64,000 nucleotides of DNA, taken from assembly GCA_030432295.1 (NCBI GenBank), contig JAUIHI010000008.1:62001-126000 (forward strand), read 5' to 3'. A program made the position numbers and the translations under genes. Shown in pieces: positions 55,707 through 64,000 of this stretch. The notes under the pieces are model-generated. The model made no database searches. It saw nothing but the letters and a program-made list of their open reading frames with translations, and was not told where the DNA came from. This stretch comes from Anaerolineae bacterium. Its GTDB lineage: Bacteria; Chloroflexota; Anaerolineae; Caldilineales; Caldilineaceae. Position 1 is the stretch's first letter. Each line of letters begins with the position of its first letter.

Positions 55707-56192
55707 ATGGGAACAGGCTTGACGATCGTTGCGTTACTGATAGGTTTGGCCGGGCTGGTCTACGCGTGGCTGGTGCGCCAGGATTTGGACAAGGCTACCC
55801 GGCGGCTGGACCGTTACAACCGGTCGCTCTACGACGCCAGCGACCAGATTCGCAAGTTGGAAGAACGCCAGGCCGCTACAGTAGCCGAGTTGCGCGCCGA
55901 AATTGCCCGCAGCAGTGGCAAGGCAAGCTTTCGGCCAGCCATGTCCGTGCGCGAAAGCTACGCGCTGCATCCCCAGGCCCAGGAGATTCTGGCTGCCTAT
56001 CACATGGGCGGGTGTAGCAGTTGCGCCGTGGAGTTGGACGATACAATTGCCCAGGTCTGTACCAACGCAGGGATTGACGTGGGGCAGGTGATCAGCGATT
56101 TGAATAGTCTGTTGGCCGGGCAACAGTCGGCCAACGGCTATGCCAACGGCAATCAGCGGGTAAAACTGCCAAACCTGTCATTGGAAATATAG
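55707..56192 (+). CDS. Membrane-anchored DUF1858 redox-disulfide protein
   Basis: 161 residues: one membrane helix (about 3-22), a coiled coil (about 25-75), then a DUF1858 domain (SYALHPQAQEILAAYHMGG, CSSCAVELDDTIAQVCTN). The CSSC pair is the redox-active or metal-binding part seen in hybrid-cluster-protein-associated domains. DUF1858 is usually a small soluble protein, so the membrane anchor is unusual. The next gene encodes another CxxC protein, suggesting a redox pair. Confidence 0.82.
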   Translation: MGTGLTIVALLIGLAGLVYAWLVRQDLDKATRRLDRYNRSLYDASDQIRKLEERQAATVAELRAEIARSSGKASFRPAMSVRESYALHPQAQEILAAYHMGGCSSCAVELDDTIAQVCTNAGIDVGQVISDLNSLLAGQQSANGYANGNQRVKLPNLSLEI

Positions 56193-56269
56193 AGATATAT
56201 CGTGATTTGTGGACTACTGCGTTTGTCAGGGGACAGCGCAGGCGATGGAAGAAAGAGAGAAGAGACAAA

Positions 56270-56626
56270 ATGGAGCTAACCGATCAGCAAATACACGCAA
56301 AGGCGGAGCTTCTCTTTCCGGCCCGTTTGATTCCGGTGTTGCGGGATCTGCGCGGTGAAACGTGGGCGCAACTTGTGGATCGGGTGGCCGCTCTCCCGGA
56401 TACCCACCCGGATAGCCTGGCCTTCGTCCTGATGATGGTGGAATTGGGCGATTGCATGAAATGTCACAGCAACTACTACAAATTCCTGCGGGGCTGCGCG
56501 CTCTGCTCTATGCAGACGATTCAGTCCTTCAAAGGCACGGACGCGGAACTGATGTGGCGCTATCGCAAGGCCCAGGACGAGATTGACCGCTATCTGGGCA
56601 CGGGCAGCCTCTCTCTGGCCGCCTGA
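56270..56626 (+). CDS. Cys-rich small protein (CMKC/CALC)
   Basis: 118 residues, mainly helical. CMKCHSNYYKFLRGCALC holds two CxxC pairs twelve residues apart, an arrangement for zinc or an Fe-S centre. I do not recognise the family. Start from the ATG at 56270 behind AGAGAAGAGA; an earlier in-frame start is less likely. Located after the DUF1858 gene, likely co-transcribed. Terminator follows. Confidence 0.7.
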   Translation: MELTDQQIHAKAELLFPARLIPVLRDLRGETWAQLVDRVAALPDTHPDSLAFVLMMVELGDCMKCHSNYYKFLRGCALCSMQTIQSFKGTDAELMWRYRKAQDEIDRYLGTGSLSLAA

Positions 56627-56647
56627 TCTTTTTGCCCACGACGAGTC

Positions 56648-56675
56648 AAAGCCAGCGCCCGCGGGTGCTGGCTTT
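56648..56675 (+). terminator. Terminator after the CxxC gene
   Basis: Stem AAAGCCAGCGCCC with GGGTGCTGGCTTT, tight loop, T-run. Confidence 0.8.
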
Positions 56676-56724
56676 TGCATTTGTTAGGCGGAATCCCATT
56701 CCGCTCTATGGGGATAATTCGATT

Positions 56725-58029
56725 ATGAAAATCGCTATCATCGGTGGAGGCATCGCCGGGCTGACCGCTGCCTATGACCTGGCCCGCAACGGCAGCCATT
56801 CGATTCACATCTACGAAGCTGGCGCACAGGTGGGTGGGCTGGCGACCGGCTTTCGGGGCAGGCCCGGCTGGGAGTGGCCTCTGGAGCGCTTCTATCACCA
56901 CCTCTTCACCAACGACGATGCCATCATCGGCTTGACGGAAGAGATCGGTGCCAGTGATCTGCTGGAGGTCCACCGGCCCACAACTGTGATGCACTATCAG
57001 GGCGCAAATTATCCCTTCGATACGCCCGTCAGATTGTTACAGTTCCCACATCTGCCCCTGCACACAAAACTGCGCATGGGCGCGGTGCTGGCCTTTCTCA
57101 AATACTGGCCCAATCCGCCCTGGCGCAGCTACGACCGTCTGCTGGCTGACCCCTGGCTGGAGCGCTGGATGGGGGCGCGGGGCTATCGCACCCTCTGGCA
57201 ACCGATGCTGGAAGGCAAATTTGGCCCCCACTTTCAGGATGTAAACCTGGCCTGGTTCTGGGCCAGAATCTACAAGCGCACCCCCCGGCTGGCCTACTAC
57301 CGGGGCGGCTTTCAGGGCTTTGTGGACGCGTTGGCCGAGAAAGTGCAGGAACGGGGCGTGGCAATTGAAACCCAGACACCCGTACAGCGGATTGCCCCGA
57401 ACCCGGATCGCGGTCTTCTGGTGACAACCCAGAAAGAGCCAGCCGCTGCCTACGATGCGGTTCTCAGCACCGTCAGCCCGGGACTGATGGGCAAGCTGAC
57501 CCCAGACCTGCCCGCGGACTATCTGGGCCAATTGACCAGCCTGCGCAGTATGGGCGCAGTTGTGCTGACCGTTGCTCTGGACCGTCCTCTTCTCACCGAT
57601 GGGACCTATTGGGTGAATGTGCCCAAAGCCGAGAAATTGCCCTTTTTGGCGCTGGTGGAGCACACAAATATGATCGACCCTGCCCACTATGCGGGGGATC
57701 ACCTGCTCTATCTCGGCGACTATCTGGACCCATCCCACCCCTATTTTTCTATGAGTCAGGAGGAATTGCTGGCCGAATTCCTGCCCGCGCTTGCCCGCTT
57801 CAACCCGGATTTTCAGCACGAATGGGTCACCGGCGCGTGGATGCACCGGGAAGTCTACGCCCAACCCGTGCCTGTTCAGGGCTATGCCGACCTCATCCCC
57901 GACATCCGCACGCCCCTGCCCGGTCTCTACTTCGCCTCGATGAGCCAGGTCTACCCCTGGGATCGGGGCACAAACTACGCGGTGGAGATGGGCCGCCGGG
58001 TGGCAGGGATGATTGAGAAAGATGGGTGA
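56725..58029 (+). CDS. FAD-dependent amine-oxidase/PPOX-like oxidoreductase
   Basis: 434 residues. The dinucleotide motif IIGGGIAGLTAAYDLARNG starts the protein; YEAGAQVGGLATGFRG binds the FAD ribose, and the flavin C-terminal motif is PGLYFASMSQVYPWDRGTN. The pattern resembles protoporphyrinogen-oxidase-like and UDP-galactopyranose-like flavoproteins; YHHLFTNDDAI near the N-terminus occurs in lipid or polysaccharide-linked members. Exact substrate unknown. Confidence 0.82.
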   Translation: MKIAIIGGGIAGLTAAYDLARNGSHSIHIYEAGAQVGGLATGFRGRPGWEWPLERFYHHLFTNDDAIIGLTEEIGASDLLEVHRPTTVMHYQGANYPFDTPVRLLQFPHLPLHTKLRMGAVLAFLKYWPNPPWRSYDRLLADPWLERWMGARGYRTLWQPMLEGKFGPHFQDVNLAWFWARIYKRTPRLAYYRGGFQGFVDALAEKVQERGVAIETQTPVQRIAPNPDRGLLVTTQKEPAAAYDAVLSTVSPGLMGKLTPDLPADYLGQLTSLRSMGAVVLTVALDRPLLTDGTYWVNVPKAEKLPFLALVEHTNMIDPAHYAGDHLLYLGDYLDPSHPYFSMSQEELLAEFLPALARFNPDFQHEWVTGAWMHREVYAQPVPVQGYADLIPDIRTPLPGLYFASMSQVYPWDRGTNYAVEMGRRVAGMIEKDG

Positions 58030-58069
58030 AAATCAGCGCCCTGTATTGTTCCCGTAATCTTTACACTGT

Positions 58070-58098
58070 TTGCGTGGCTATCCGGGCCGTGTTAGACT
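58070..58098 (+). promoter_or_regulatory. Promoter of the zinc-ribbon/LysM protein gene
   Basis: TTGCGT (58070-58075), 17-base spacer, TAGACT (58093-58098). Confidence 0.45.
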
Positions 58099-58167
58099 GT
58101 AGTTGTTCTAAATCCCACTTTTGCTCAGTGGTCCACATGCCATTTCCACCGGCGGCAGCACAGACTC

Positions 58168-59367
58168 ATGCGCCTCACCTGCCACGATTGCGGCTCGACA
58201 GTATACATCTCAGCCGAAGCTCCCAACTGCCCCGAATGTGGGACAGAATTGGAGAGCTATTTGCGTGCGCTGGAATATGTGCGGGAATGCTACCGCCAGG
58301 CATCAGCGGAAACTCTGGCTGGGGACAACGAGCGGGCGCTGGCGATTTTGGCCCAGGGATTGTCTGCGGTCAACGCCTCCGAACTGCATCTGCTGGCCGC
58401 GCTGATCCACCGCAAGCAGGGGGAGTACGACGGGATGCACCGGCACGTAGCCGCCATTCCTGTGGATGATCCTCTGCGGCCCGAGGGCGAGTGGCTGTTA
58501 CGCTCCCATCAGCAGAAGCAGCGGGCTGTGCGTCAGGCCCAAAAAGAGTATACGCCGCCGGGCCACGCAGGCAAGGCGGCCCGCCAGCTCTCCCCTGAAT
58601 TTTATTCCGTCCCGCCTACGCTGGATTCGCCCCTGCGTCCACGCCGGATCGCCACACGGGGTATCGGGCGAATAGTAACCGCGCTGGCAGCCTTGGCCCT
58701 TGTGGCGTTCTTCTTGCGCCAGCCTTTGGCAAACGGATTGGCGCTCTTCACTGGAAACCCGACTTCCCCATCGCTGGCGACAGCGACTGTGAGCAGCGCA
58801 GCCGCGATTGGGCCGACATCTCTGCCCGCCACGCCGACCAGCGAACCGACTCCAGCGCCCACAGCTTTGCCGACCGCACTGCCGACCGCAACGCTGCCTG
58901 TCCCAGTAGTCGCTGTACCGCCTGCCGAAGCCACCGATCCGCCTGCCATTGCCGCTGTGAGCGATGCGCTGGCCGCGGCTGTGGCCACATCCGAGGCCGA
59001 CCGGTTTGATCTGGCCGCCTATCTGGTGCAGGTGGAACGGGGCGATCTGGCTGTGCTGCCCATCAATGCTACCCTGCAGGATGGACGGCTGGTACTATCC
59101 GGTGTAGTCACGCTGACTTCCCAACGGTTGGAACTGCTGGAGACGGTGGCCGGGATGCCGGGCGTTGCCGAAGTGGATGCCATCGATCTGGTGGTGCGCC
59201 TGCCCGAAGTCTATGTGGTGGGGGACGGCGACACCCTGTGGACGATTGCCTATTATCTCTACGGTGATGGAACCCGCTGGGAAGAATTGTATGCAGCCAA
59301 CGAAGCGCTGCTTGGCAACACGATTTTATTGGACGTGGGTATGGAACTTCAGGTTCCAGAACGGTAG
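58168..59367 (+). CDS. Zinc-ribbon / membrane / BON / LysM protein
   Basis: 399 residues. N-terminal zinc ribbon (CHDCG ... CPECG, residues 5-32), TPR-like helices (about 35-110), one membrane helix (about 170-192), a Thr/Pro/Ala linker, a BON-like fold (about 285-350, INATLQDGRLVLSGVVTLTS) and a C-terminal LysM (YVVGDGDTLWTIAYYLYGDG). The cytosolic part could sense metal or protein; the outside part binds the wall. I know no named family with this order. Followed by a small membrane protein gene. Confidence 0.8.
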   Translation: MRLTCHDCGSTVYISAEAPNCPECGTELESYLRALEYVRECYRQASAETLAGDNERALAILAQGLSAVNASELHLLAALIHRKQGEYDGMHRHVAAIPVDDPLRPEGEWLLRSHQQKQRAVRQAQKEYTPPGHAGKAARQLSPEFYSVPPTLDSPLRPRRIATRGIGRIVTALAALALVAFFLRQPLANGLALFTGNPTSPSLATATVSSAAAIGPTSLPATPTSEPTPAPTALPTALPTATLPVPVVAVPPAEATDPPAIAAVSDALAAAVATSEADRFDLAAYLVQVERGDLAVLPINATLQDGRLVLSGVVTLTSQRLELLETVAGMPGVAEVDAIDLVVRLPEVYVVGDGDTLWTIAYYLYGDGTRWEELYAANEALLGNTILLDVGMELQVPER

Positions 59368-59374
59368 TCGTTGT

Positions 59375-59602
59375 ATGGGCCGATCCAAACGCACACAAAG
59401 CAAACAGAGCCATCCCACATCTCCCCGGGGCTTGATTCGGTTGCCTGATTGGTGGCAACGGCTGGCCCACCGGCTGGATTGGGCGGGGCTGTTGGCCGAA
59501 CGCTGGGCACCAACTTTCCACGTCGGCTGGTTGGCGTTGACCGCGGTTGCTTTTCCCCTACTTCTCATTCTCCTTGCCTTTCTGTTCACCGCTCTCCGCT
59601 GA
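59375..59602 (+). CDS. Small membrane protein
   Basis: 75 residues: basic N-terminus (MGRSKRTQSKQSH) and a C-terminal membrane helix (GWLALTAVAFPLLLILLAFL). It starts seven bases after the preceding stop and ends three bases before the next ATG, so it fits an operon. Family unknown. The frame extends upstream, but that overlaps the LysM gene. Confidence 0.55.
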   Translation: MGRSKRTQSKQSHPTSPRGLIRLPDWWQRLAHRLDWAGLLAERWAPTFHVGWLALTAVAFPLLLILLAFLFTALR

Positions 59603-59605
59603 AAA

Positions 59606-60046
59606 ATGAACCGCCTTGCAAGCCTGCCCCGGCCTCTTTTCGATCTGGTTTGGCGTATAGCCGCGTGGAGGCATCCCCAAATGGCCGGTGCGCAAACCGA
59701 AATCATCGAAACACTGCTGGCCTGGGAAGGTGTGACCCAGGAACCCCATCGCTTTGGCGGGGTGGAGTTTTGCCTGGGCAAGCGCGAGATCGGCCATATC
59801 CACGGGGACTGGCTGGTGGACATTCCCTTTCCCACAAAAGTGCGGGATGAAGTGGTGGCCGCTGACCTGGCCGCCCCCCACCACATTTTGCCCAACAGCG
59901 GATGGATCAGCCGCTATCTGCGCCAGCCAGAGGATGTGGAAACGGCCATCGGCCTTCTTCGGCGTTCCTACGAAATTGCACTGAAGCAGCGCAAAAAACG
60001 TCGCCTGCCCAATCCCCCAGGGGAAAACCAGAAAGAACTTCTATGA
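59606..60046 (+). CDS. Luciferase-family (DUF5519) protein
   Basis: 146 residues. GVEFCLGKREIGHIHGDWLVDIPF, then HHILPNSGWISRYLRQPEDVETA, are the DUF5519 hallmarks (His-rich GHIHGD). Despite the family's luciferase label no such reaction is implied. The stop overlaps the start of the next gene (ATGA). Basic C-terminus. Confidence 0.82.
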   Translation: MNRLASLPRPLFDLVWRIAAWRHPQMAGAQTEIIETLLAWEGVTQEPHRFGGVEFCLGKREIGHIHGDWLVDIPFPTKVRDEVVAADLAAPHHILPNSGWISRYLRQPEDVETAIGLLRRSYEIALKQRKKRRLPNPPGENQKELL

Positions 60047-61260
60047 AACTCGGCTCTATCGATCGCCGTCTGTTGACAGTACTCCTCATCGTTTTTGTCA
60101 ATATGCTGGGATCGTCCCTGATCCTGCCGATTCTGCCTCTCTATGCCCAGCGCCAGTTTCAGATGTCACCCCAGACTATCGCGCTGCTGGTCTCCTCCTT
60201 TTTTGCCGCACAATTTCTGGTAGGTCCCTATTTGGGGCAGCTTTCCGATCGCTATGGACGCATTCCCGTGCTGGTCATCAGCCAGATCGGTACCGTCCTC
60301 AGCTTTGTGATGATTGCTTTTGCCCCCAACACAGCCTGGCTCTTTGTGGCCCGCATTTTGGACGGCATCACAGGCGGCAATATCATTGTGGCCCAGGCAT
60401 ACATCACCGATGTGACACCGCGAGAAAAGCGCACCGAATCCCTGGGTTATATCTTCGCTGCCTTCGGATTGGGATTTATGTTTGGCCCCGCGCTGGGCGG
60501 TGTGTTGGCCGCAGCCTATGGCATCCGCGTCCCCTTTCTGCTGGCGGCTTTCGCTGCACTGGTCGTGGTGGTGATGACCTGGCGTCTGCTGGATGAGACA
60601 CTGACACCGGAGCAGCGCATTGCCGCACGGCAACGGCGGGGCGGTTCAATCACGCCCCGGGCTGTGCTGCGCAATGGCCCGCTGCTGGCAGTGCTGGGTA
60701 TCGCTTTTGTCGGGCAGTTCTCTTTGGGGATGCTGCAATCGACTTTTGCGCTTTATGGCGAGGAGGTACTCTTTCAGAATTACAGCGAGGATGCCACCAA
60801 TATCGGTGTCGGATTGCTGCTGGCCGCGGTGGGCGCGGCCCAGTTTTTCACCCAGACCTGGCTGCTGCGCCGTCTATTGAAGCGCTATCCGGAAACCTGG
60901 CTGGTGGTGGCAGGGACGGCCCTGCGTGCGTTGGGTAGCTTTATCTTTGCTGTGATCACAAGCCCCTGGCTCGGCCCTTTCGGTTCCATCTTTTTCGCCA
61001 CCGGTATCGGCATTATGATGCCGCCACTACAATCTCTGGCCACGACGACAGTGGACGACGAGGAACGGGGCGGTGTGCTGGGCCTCTACCAATCGTCCAT
61101 CAATTTGTCCACCATTTTCAGCACTGCGCTGGGGGGACTCTTTTTTCAGATCAGCCCGACGTTGCCCTATTGGCTGGGTGGGATCGTCTCGCTGCTGGTC
61201 GTGATTCCGGCGATGGGGCTGGTGCGTTGGCGGCATAAGCAGCCAGCGCATGGGAAGTAG
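60043..61260 (+). CDS. MFS transporter (TetA-like)
   Basis: 405 residues, twelve helices. LGSSLILPILPLYAQ in helix 1, GQLSDRYGRIPVLVISQ in loop 2-3, and LGFMFGPALGGVLA (motif C, antiporter) mark a TetA-type proton antiporter. Start at the ATG overlapping the DUF5519 stop by four bases; 47 earlier in-frame codons overlap that gene. Substrate unknown. Confidence 0.85.
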   Translation: MKLGSIDRRLLTVLLIVFVNMLGSSLILPILPLYAQRQFQMSPQTIALLVSSFFAAQFLVGPYLGQLSDRYGRIPVLVISQIGTVLSFVMIAFAPNTAWLFVARILDGITGGNIIVAQAYITDVTPREKRTESLGYIFAAFGLGFMFGPALGGVLAAAYGIRVPFLLAAFAALVVVVMTWRLLDETLTPEQRIAARQRRGGSITPRAVLRNGPLLAVLGIAFVGQFSLGMLQSTFALYGEEVLFQNYSEDATNIGVGLLLAAVGAAQFFTQTWLLRRLLKRYPETWLVVAGTALRALGSFIFAVITSPWLGPFGSIFFATGIGIMMPPLQSLATTTVDDEERGGVLGLYQSSINLSTIFSTALGGLFFQISPTLPYWLGGIVSLLVVIPAMGLVRWRHKQPAHGK

Positions 61261-61269
61261 GGGCTAACT

Positions 61270-62514
61270 GTGTCCGATAATATTTTCGATAATATTGACG
61301 GTCACGCGTGGACCAACTGGGCGGGCAACATCAGCGCAACACCCCAACAGATCGCTCGCCCTGCCAGCGAAGCGGAGGTGGTGGCGCTGGTGCAGAAAGC
61401 CGCCCAAAGCGGGCTGCCCGTACGCGTCGTGGGCAGTGGACACTCCTTTCAGCCCCTCTGCGCCACGGACGGATTGCTGCTCAATCTGGACGATTTGCAG
61501 GGCGTCGTCTCCGCTGATTCGGCCAGCGGTCTGGCAACAGTGTGGGCTGGCACGAAACTCCACGCGCTGGGCGAACCGTTGCTGGAAGCGGGCCTGGCCC
61601 TGGAAAATATGGGGGACATCGACCGGCAGAGCGTGGCTGGGGCCATCTCCACCGGAACCCACGGCACAGGACCGACGCTGAGAAACCTGAGTTCGCAGGT
61701 GGTCGGGCTGCAGCTGGTGACGGCAGCGGGTGAAATTGTGGAAATCAGTGCCGACGGCGATCCGTCGATCTTCAAAGCCGCACAGGTGAGTCTGGGCAGT
61801 CTTGGCGTCATCACCCAGGCCACCCTGCGCTGTCTGCCCGCCTACCGGCTCCACGAGCGCACCTGGGCCGAACCCTTCGCCGACTGTATGGCCCGACTGG
61901 ACGAGCGCATCGCTGCTACTCGACACTTCGAGTTCTTCTGGGTTCCCGGCGAGGATATGGCCGCCTGCAAAGCGTTGCAGCCTGTGGAAACAGAAACCTG
62001 GCAGCTTTCAGAAAACCCGCCAGACCTGTCAGAACGTCTGCGCCGCTACGTCGGCCCGGAGCGGGTGGAGTGGAGCCATCGCATCTTCCCGTCCGAGCGT
62101 AACAACCGGTTTGTGGAGATGGAATTTGCCATCGCCGCCGCGGATGGCCCGGCCTGTATGCAGGAAATTCGGGCGCTGATGCAAGAGCGCCACCCGTCTG
62201 TCCAGTGGCCCGTAGAGTACCGCACCCTGGCCGCCGACGATAGCTGGCTCAGCCCGACCTACCAGCGGCAGAGCGTGACGATTTCTGTCCATCAGGCCGC
62301 TGCCCTGCCCTACGCCGACTTCTTCGCCGACGCCGAAGCGATCTTTCGCAACTATCGGGGGCGTCCCCATTGGGGCAAACTGCACAGCCACACCGCCGCC
62401 GACTTTGCAGCGCTCTATCCCCGCTGGAACGACTTTCTGGCTGTCCGACAAGAATTGGACCCGAAGGGTCGTTTCTTGAACGAACATACGCTGTCTTTAT
62501 TTGGGAACGGTTGA
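61270..62514 (+). CDS. FAD-linked aldonolactone/alditol oxidase-like enzyme
   Basis: 414 residues. The PCMH-type FAD domain has VVGSGHSFQPL with the His that covalently holds FAD in this family, GAISTGTHGTG for the pyrophosphate, and LGVITQATL. The C-terminal ALO domain has RPHWGKLHSH (HWxK) and ELDPKGRFLNEH. Oxidises sugar lactones or alditols to give hydrogen peroxide. GTG start at 61270, nine bases after the MFS gene. Its stop codon lies inside a hairpin arm. Confidence 0.87.
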   Translation: MSDNIFDNIDGHAWTNWAGNISATPQQIARPASEAEVVALVQKAAQSGLPVRVVGSGHSFQPLCATDGLLLNLDDLQGVVSADSASGLATVWAGTKLHALGEPLLEAGLALENMGDIDRQSVAGAISTGTHGTGPTLRNLSSQVVGLQLVTAAGEIVEISADGDPSIFKAAQVSLGSLGVITQATLRCLPAYRLHERTWAEPFADCMARLDERIAATRHFEFFWVPGEDMAACKALQPVETETWQLSENPPDLSERLRRYVGPERVEWSHRIFPSERNNRFVEMEFAIAAADGPACMQEIRALMQERHPSVQWPVEYRTLAADDSWLSPTYQRQSVTISVHQAAALPYADFFADAEAIFRNYRGRPHWGKLHSHTAADFAALYPRWNDFLAVRQELDPKGRFLNEHTLSLFGNG

Positions 62515-62578
62515 CTGGTTGATTAGTTGATTGGGCAGCTTGATGACCGCAAGCAATCAACTAATCAACCAGTCAACC
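62509..62578. terminator. Perfect 24-bp hairpin overlapping the oxidase stop codon
   Basis: Arms 62509-62532 and 62555-62578, words TTGATTAGTTGATT. The stop codon of the oxidase (62512-62514) is within the left arm. Confidence 0.6.
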
Positions 62579-62606
62579 AATCAACTAATACTCCCTGGGA
62601 GTCCTA

Positions 62607-63371
62607 ATGCCCACCGAACTCGTCCAACTGACCATCACCGACGCCATCGCCACCGTCACCCTCAATCGGCCCGACAAACTCAACGCGCTCAACGGCGAGA
62701 TGCTGGCCGGGCTGGATGCCATCGCCGACGAGTTGGACCGGGCCAATGACATTCATGTAGTACTGTTGATAGGTATGGGCAAAGCCTTCTGTGTGGGCGC
62801 GGACATCTTCGAATGGAGCAGCCTTTCCCCGCTGGAGATGGGCCGCCGCTGGATTCGGGACGGCCACCGCATCTTCGAGCGCTATGCCCGTTTGCCCCAG
62901 CCGCTTATCGCCGTCCTCAACGGCTATACCTTTGGCGGCGGGCTGGAACTGGCCCTGGCCGCTGATTTGCGTCTGGCTGGGGCTGGTGTACAGCTTTCTT
63001 TTCCAGAGGTGAAGTTGGGTATTATTCCCGGCTGGGGTGGAACCCAACGGCTGCCCGCGCTGATCGGGGCAAGCCGGGCTAAGCAGATGATCTTTAGCGG
63101 GACGCGCATCGATGCAGCGCTGGCGGAAAGCTGGGGACTGGTCAACGAAGTGGTGGCGGGAGAGGAACTGATGGCTCGCGCCCAGCAGTTGGCCGGGGAG
63201 ATCGCAGCCAACGGTCCGGTGGCTGTGCAATTGACGAAGCAACTGATCGACGGGGCCGAAATGGCCTCGTTGGAGGCACTGGCGGGCAGCCTGGCCTCCT
63301 ACACAGCCGATGCCCAGGAGGGCGTGGCGGCCTTCCGGAAGCGACGGGCACCCACATTCTCCGGGCGCTAG
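62607..63371 (+). CDS. Enoyl-CoA hydratase/isomerase
   Basis: 254 residues of the crotonase fold. IATVTLNRPDKLNALNGEML at the start, KAFCVGADIFEW for the first oxyanion strand (Val where Ala is usual), GGGLELALAADLRLAG for the second, and GIIPGWGGTQRLP with catalytic Glu nearby. Adds water across a 2-enoyl-CoA in fatty-acid or amino-acid breakdown. Standalone here. Confidence 0.9.
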   Translation: MPTELVQLTITDAIATVTLNRPDKLNALNGEMLAGLDAIADELDRANDIHVVLLIGMGKAFCVGADIFEWSSLSPLEMGRRWIRDGHRIFERYARLPQPLIAVLNGYTFGGGLELALAADLRLAGAGVQLSFPEVKLGIIPGWGGTQRLPALIGASRAKQMIFSGTRIDAALAESWGLVNEVVAGEELMARAQQLAGEIAANGPVAVQLTKQLIDGAEMASLEALAGSLASYTADAQEGVAAFRKRRAPTFSGR

Positions 63372-63399
63372 GCAAGTACAGAATTTCACTGCCGGGGCA

Positions 63400-63438
63400 A
63401 AAGAAGCTCGACTTTTTCCGAAAAAGTCGAGCTTCTTT
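63400..63438. terminator. Bidirectional hairpin
   Basis: Perfect 18-bp arms (63400-63417, 63421-63438), 3-base loop, between the convergent hydratase and esterase genes. Confidence 0.75.
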
Positions 63439-63453
63439 GTGTTCTGTCTCGCT

Positions 63454-64000
63454 TTATTGGGGGGATACCAATTTCTCAGCCAGAAAGTCATAGGCCCGTC
63501 GCCCGCTGATACGGTGACGTCCCTCAAAGTAGTCGGTCTCTATCGGCCCCGCGCCGAAGACTGCGTAAACCTCCTGTGCCTTTTGCACACTGGCCTGCAC
63601 CGCGTCGATGGGAAAGATGGGGTCGTGGGTTCCTGCCTCCACCAGTAGGGGACGGGGCGCAAGCAGACCGGCGAGATCGTACATTTCGCCGAACTTGGCC
63701 AGGCCCGGCACAAAATTGCAGGCGCAGTGATGCATGGCCAGAATGCTGTGCTGGAAGGTGGAGAAGTAGCCGCTGATGACCGCGGCCCGGATGCGGGTGT
63801 CGATGGCTGTGCTGAAAAGGGTGTGCATCCCTCCGCCGGAAATCCCCATCGCGCCCAGACGGGCCGTGTCACATTCGGGGCGGGTCTCCAGATAGTCCAC
63901 CAGCCGCCGGGCATCCCGCACCCGCATCCCTGCCACCGAGCCGCCCAGATGAGAGGCCAGCATCGCGGCGTGGGTGCAACTGGTGGGTGCGCTCTGGCCG
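63454..64000 (-). CDS. Alpha/beta hydrolase (dienelactone hydrolase/acetylxylan esterase-like), 5' end outside window
   Basis: The frame is open through the right edge; the last 182 codons are present. GISGGGMHT carries the nucleophile Ser, GTHDPIFPID the acid, and FEGRHRISGRRAYDFL the catalytic His. LVDYLETRPECDTARLGAMG is the element before the nucleophile that these large esterases share. Carbohydrate-ester hydrolysis is the family tendency. Subcellular location unknown since the N-terminus is missing. Confidence 0.8.
   Translation of the reverse strand, partial: GQSAPTSCTHAAMLASHLGGSVAGMRVRDARRLVDYLETRPECDTARLGAMGISGGGMHTLFSTAIDTRIRAAVISGYFSTFQHSILAMHHCACNFVPGLAKFGEMYDLAGLLAPRPLLVEAGTHDPIFPIDAVQASVQKAQEVYAVFGAGPIETDYFEGRHRISGRRAYDFLAEKLVSPQ

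Overview
The window looks like a chromosomal segment of a Chloroflexota bacterium, probably of the Anaerolineae/Caldilineae side. That assignment is an inference. It rests on GC-rich coding DNA, a giant surface protein ending in a Thr-Pro tail plus the C-terminal motif LYLPAVERR, MalT-type LuxR regulators, DUF3105 and LysM/L,D-transpeptidase proteins, and intergenic DNA full of perfect hairpins. I saw no rRNA, tRNA, CRISPR array, transposase or phage gene.

Layout. 1-8223: the 3' part of a giant LamG/thrombospondin-type-3 surface protein. 8.4-11.6 kb (minus): thiamine pyrophosphokinase, a DUF456 membrane protein, NAD(P)H-hydrate epimerase and a polytopic membrane protein. 11.7-14.5 kb (plus): DUF3500, an AIM24-like protein and a cytidylate-kinase-like protein. 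14.5-25.3 kb: gyrA, a GAF histidine kinase, uvrB with a LexA-like box in its promoter, an AraC/Ogt DNA-repair fusion, arylamine N-acetyltransferase, and an MFS/SRPBCC pair. 25.5-31.3 kb (minus): an ABC exporter, a NarX/NarL-type two-component system and a CPBP protease. 31.3-37.5 kb: a more AT-rich accessory stretch with a DUF2807 lipoprotein, a truncated copy of that gene, copies of a ~205-bp intergenic repeat centred on an 18-bp palindrome, small proteins, an alpha/beta hydrolase and a MalT-like regulator. 37.6-40.2 kb (plus): two paralogous L,D-transpeptidases and a DUF3105 protein. 40.4-41.2 kb: an FmdE-family protein behind a strong candidate molybdenum-cofactor (Moco) riboswitch.

41.4-45.7 kb (minus): a likely catabolic cluster (amidohydrolase, Ldh-family dehydrogenase, sugar isomerase, class-C serine hydrolase). 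45.9-50 kb (plus): an esterase, a Dabb protein and two MFS transporters. 50.1-50.7 kb: an overlapping DUF7718/DUF5647-like pair resembling a toxin-antitoxin module. 51-54.8 kb: a partial complex I operon, nuoB - fused nuoCD - nuoI, with tandem sigma70-type promoters, a clear terminator, and matching Lys/Ala/Glu tails on NuoB and NuoI. 54.9-58 kb: an UPF0173 hydrolase, a membrane-anchored DUF1858 protein, a CxxC protein and an FAD oxidoreductase. 58.2-64 kb: a zinc-ribbon/BON/LysM envelope protein, a small membrane protein, a DUF5519 protein, an MFS transporter, an aldonolactone-oxidase-like flavoprotein, an enoyl-CoA hydratase and a truncated esterase.

The items most worth following up are the candidate Moco riboswitch, the palindromic intergenic repeat with the nearby gene-fragment duplication, the paired NuoB/NuoI tails, and the unusual class of long perfect intergenic hairpins built from short repeated words. 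All functions are assigned by reading motifs; no database search was run.
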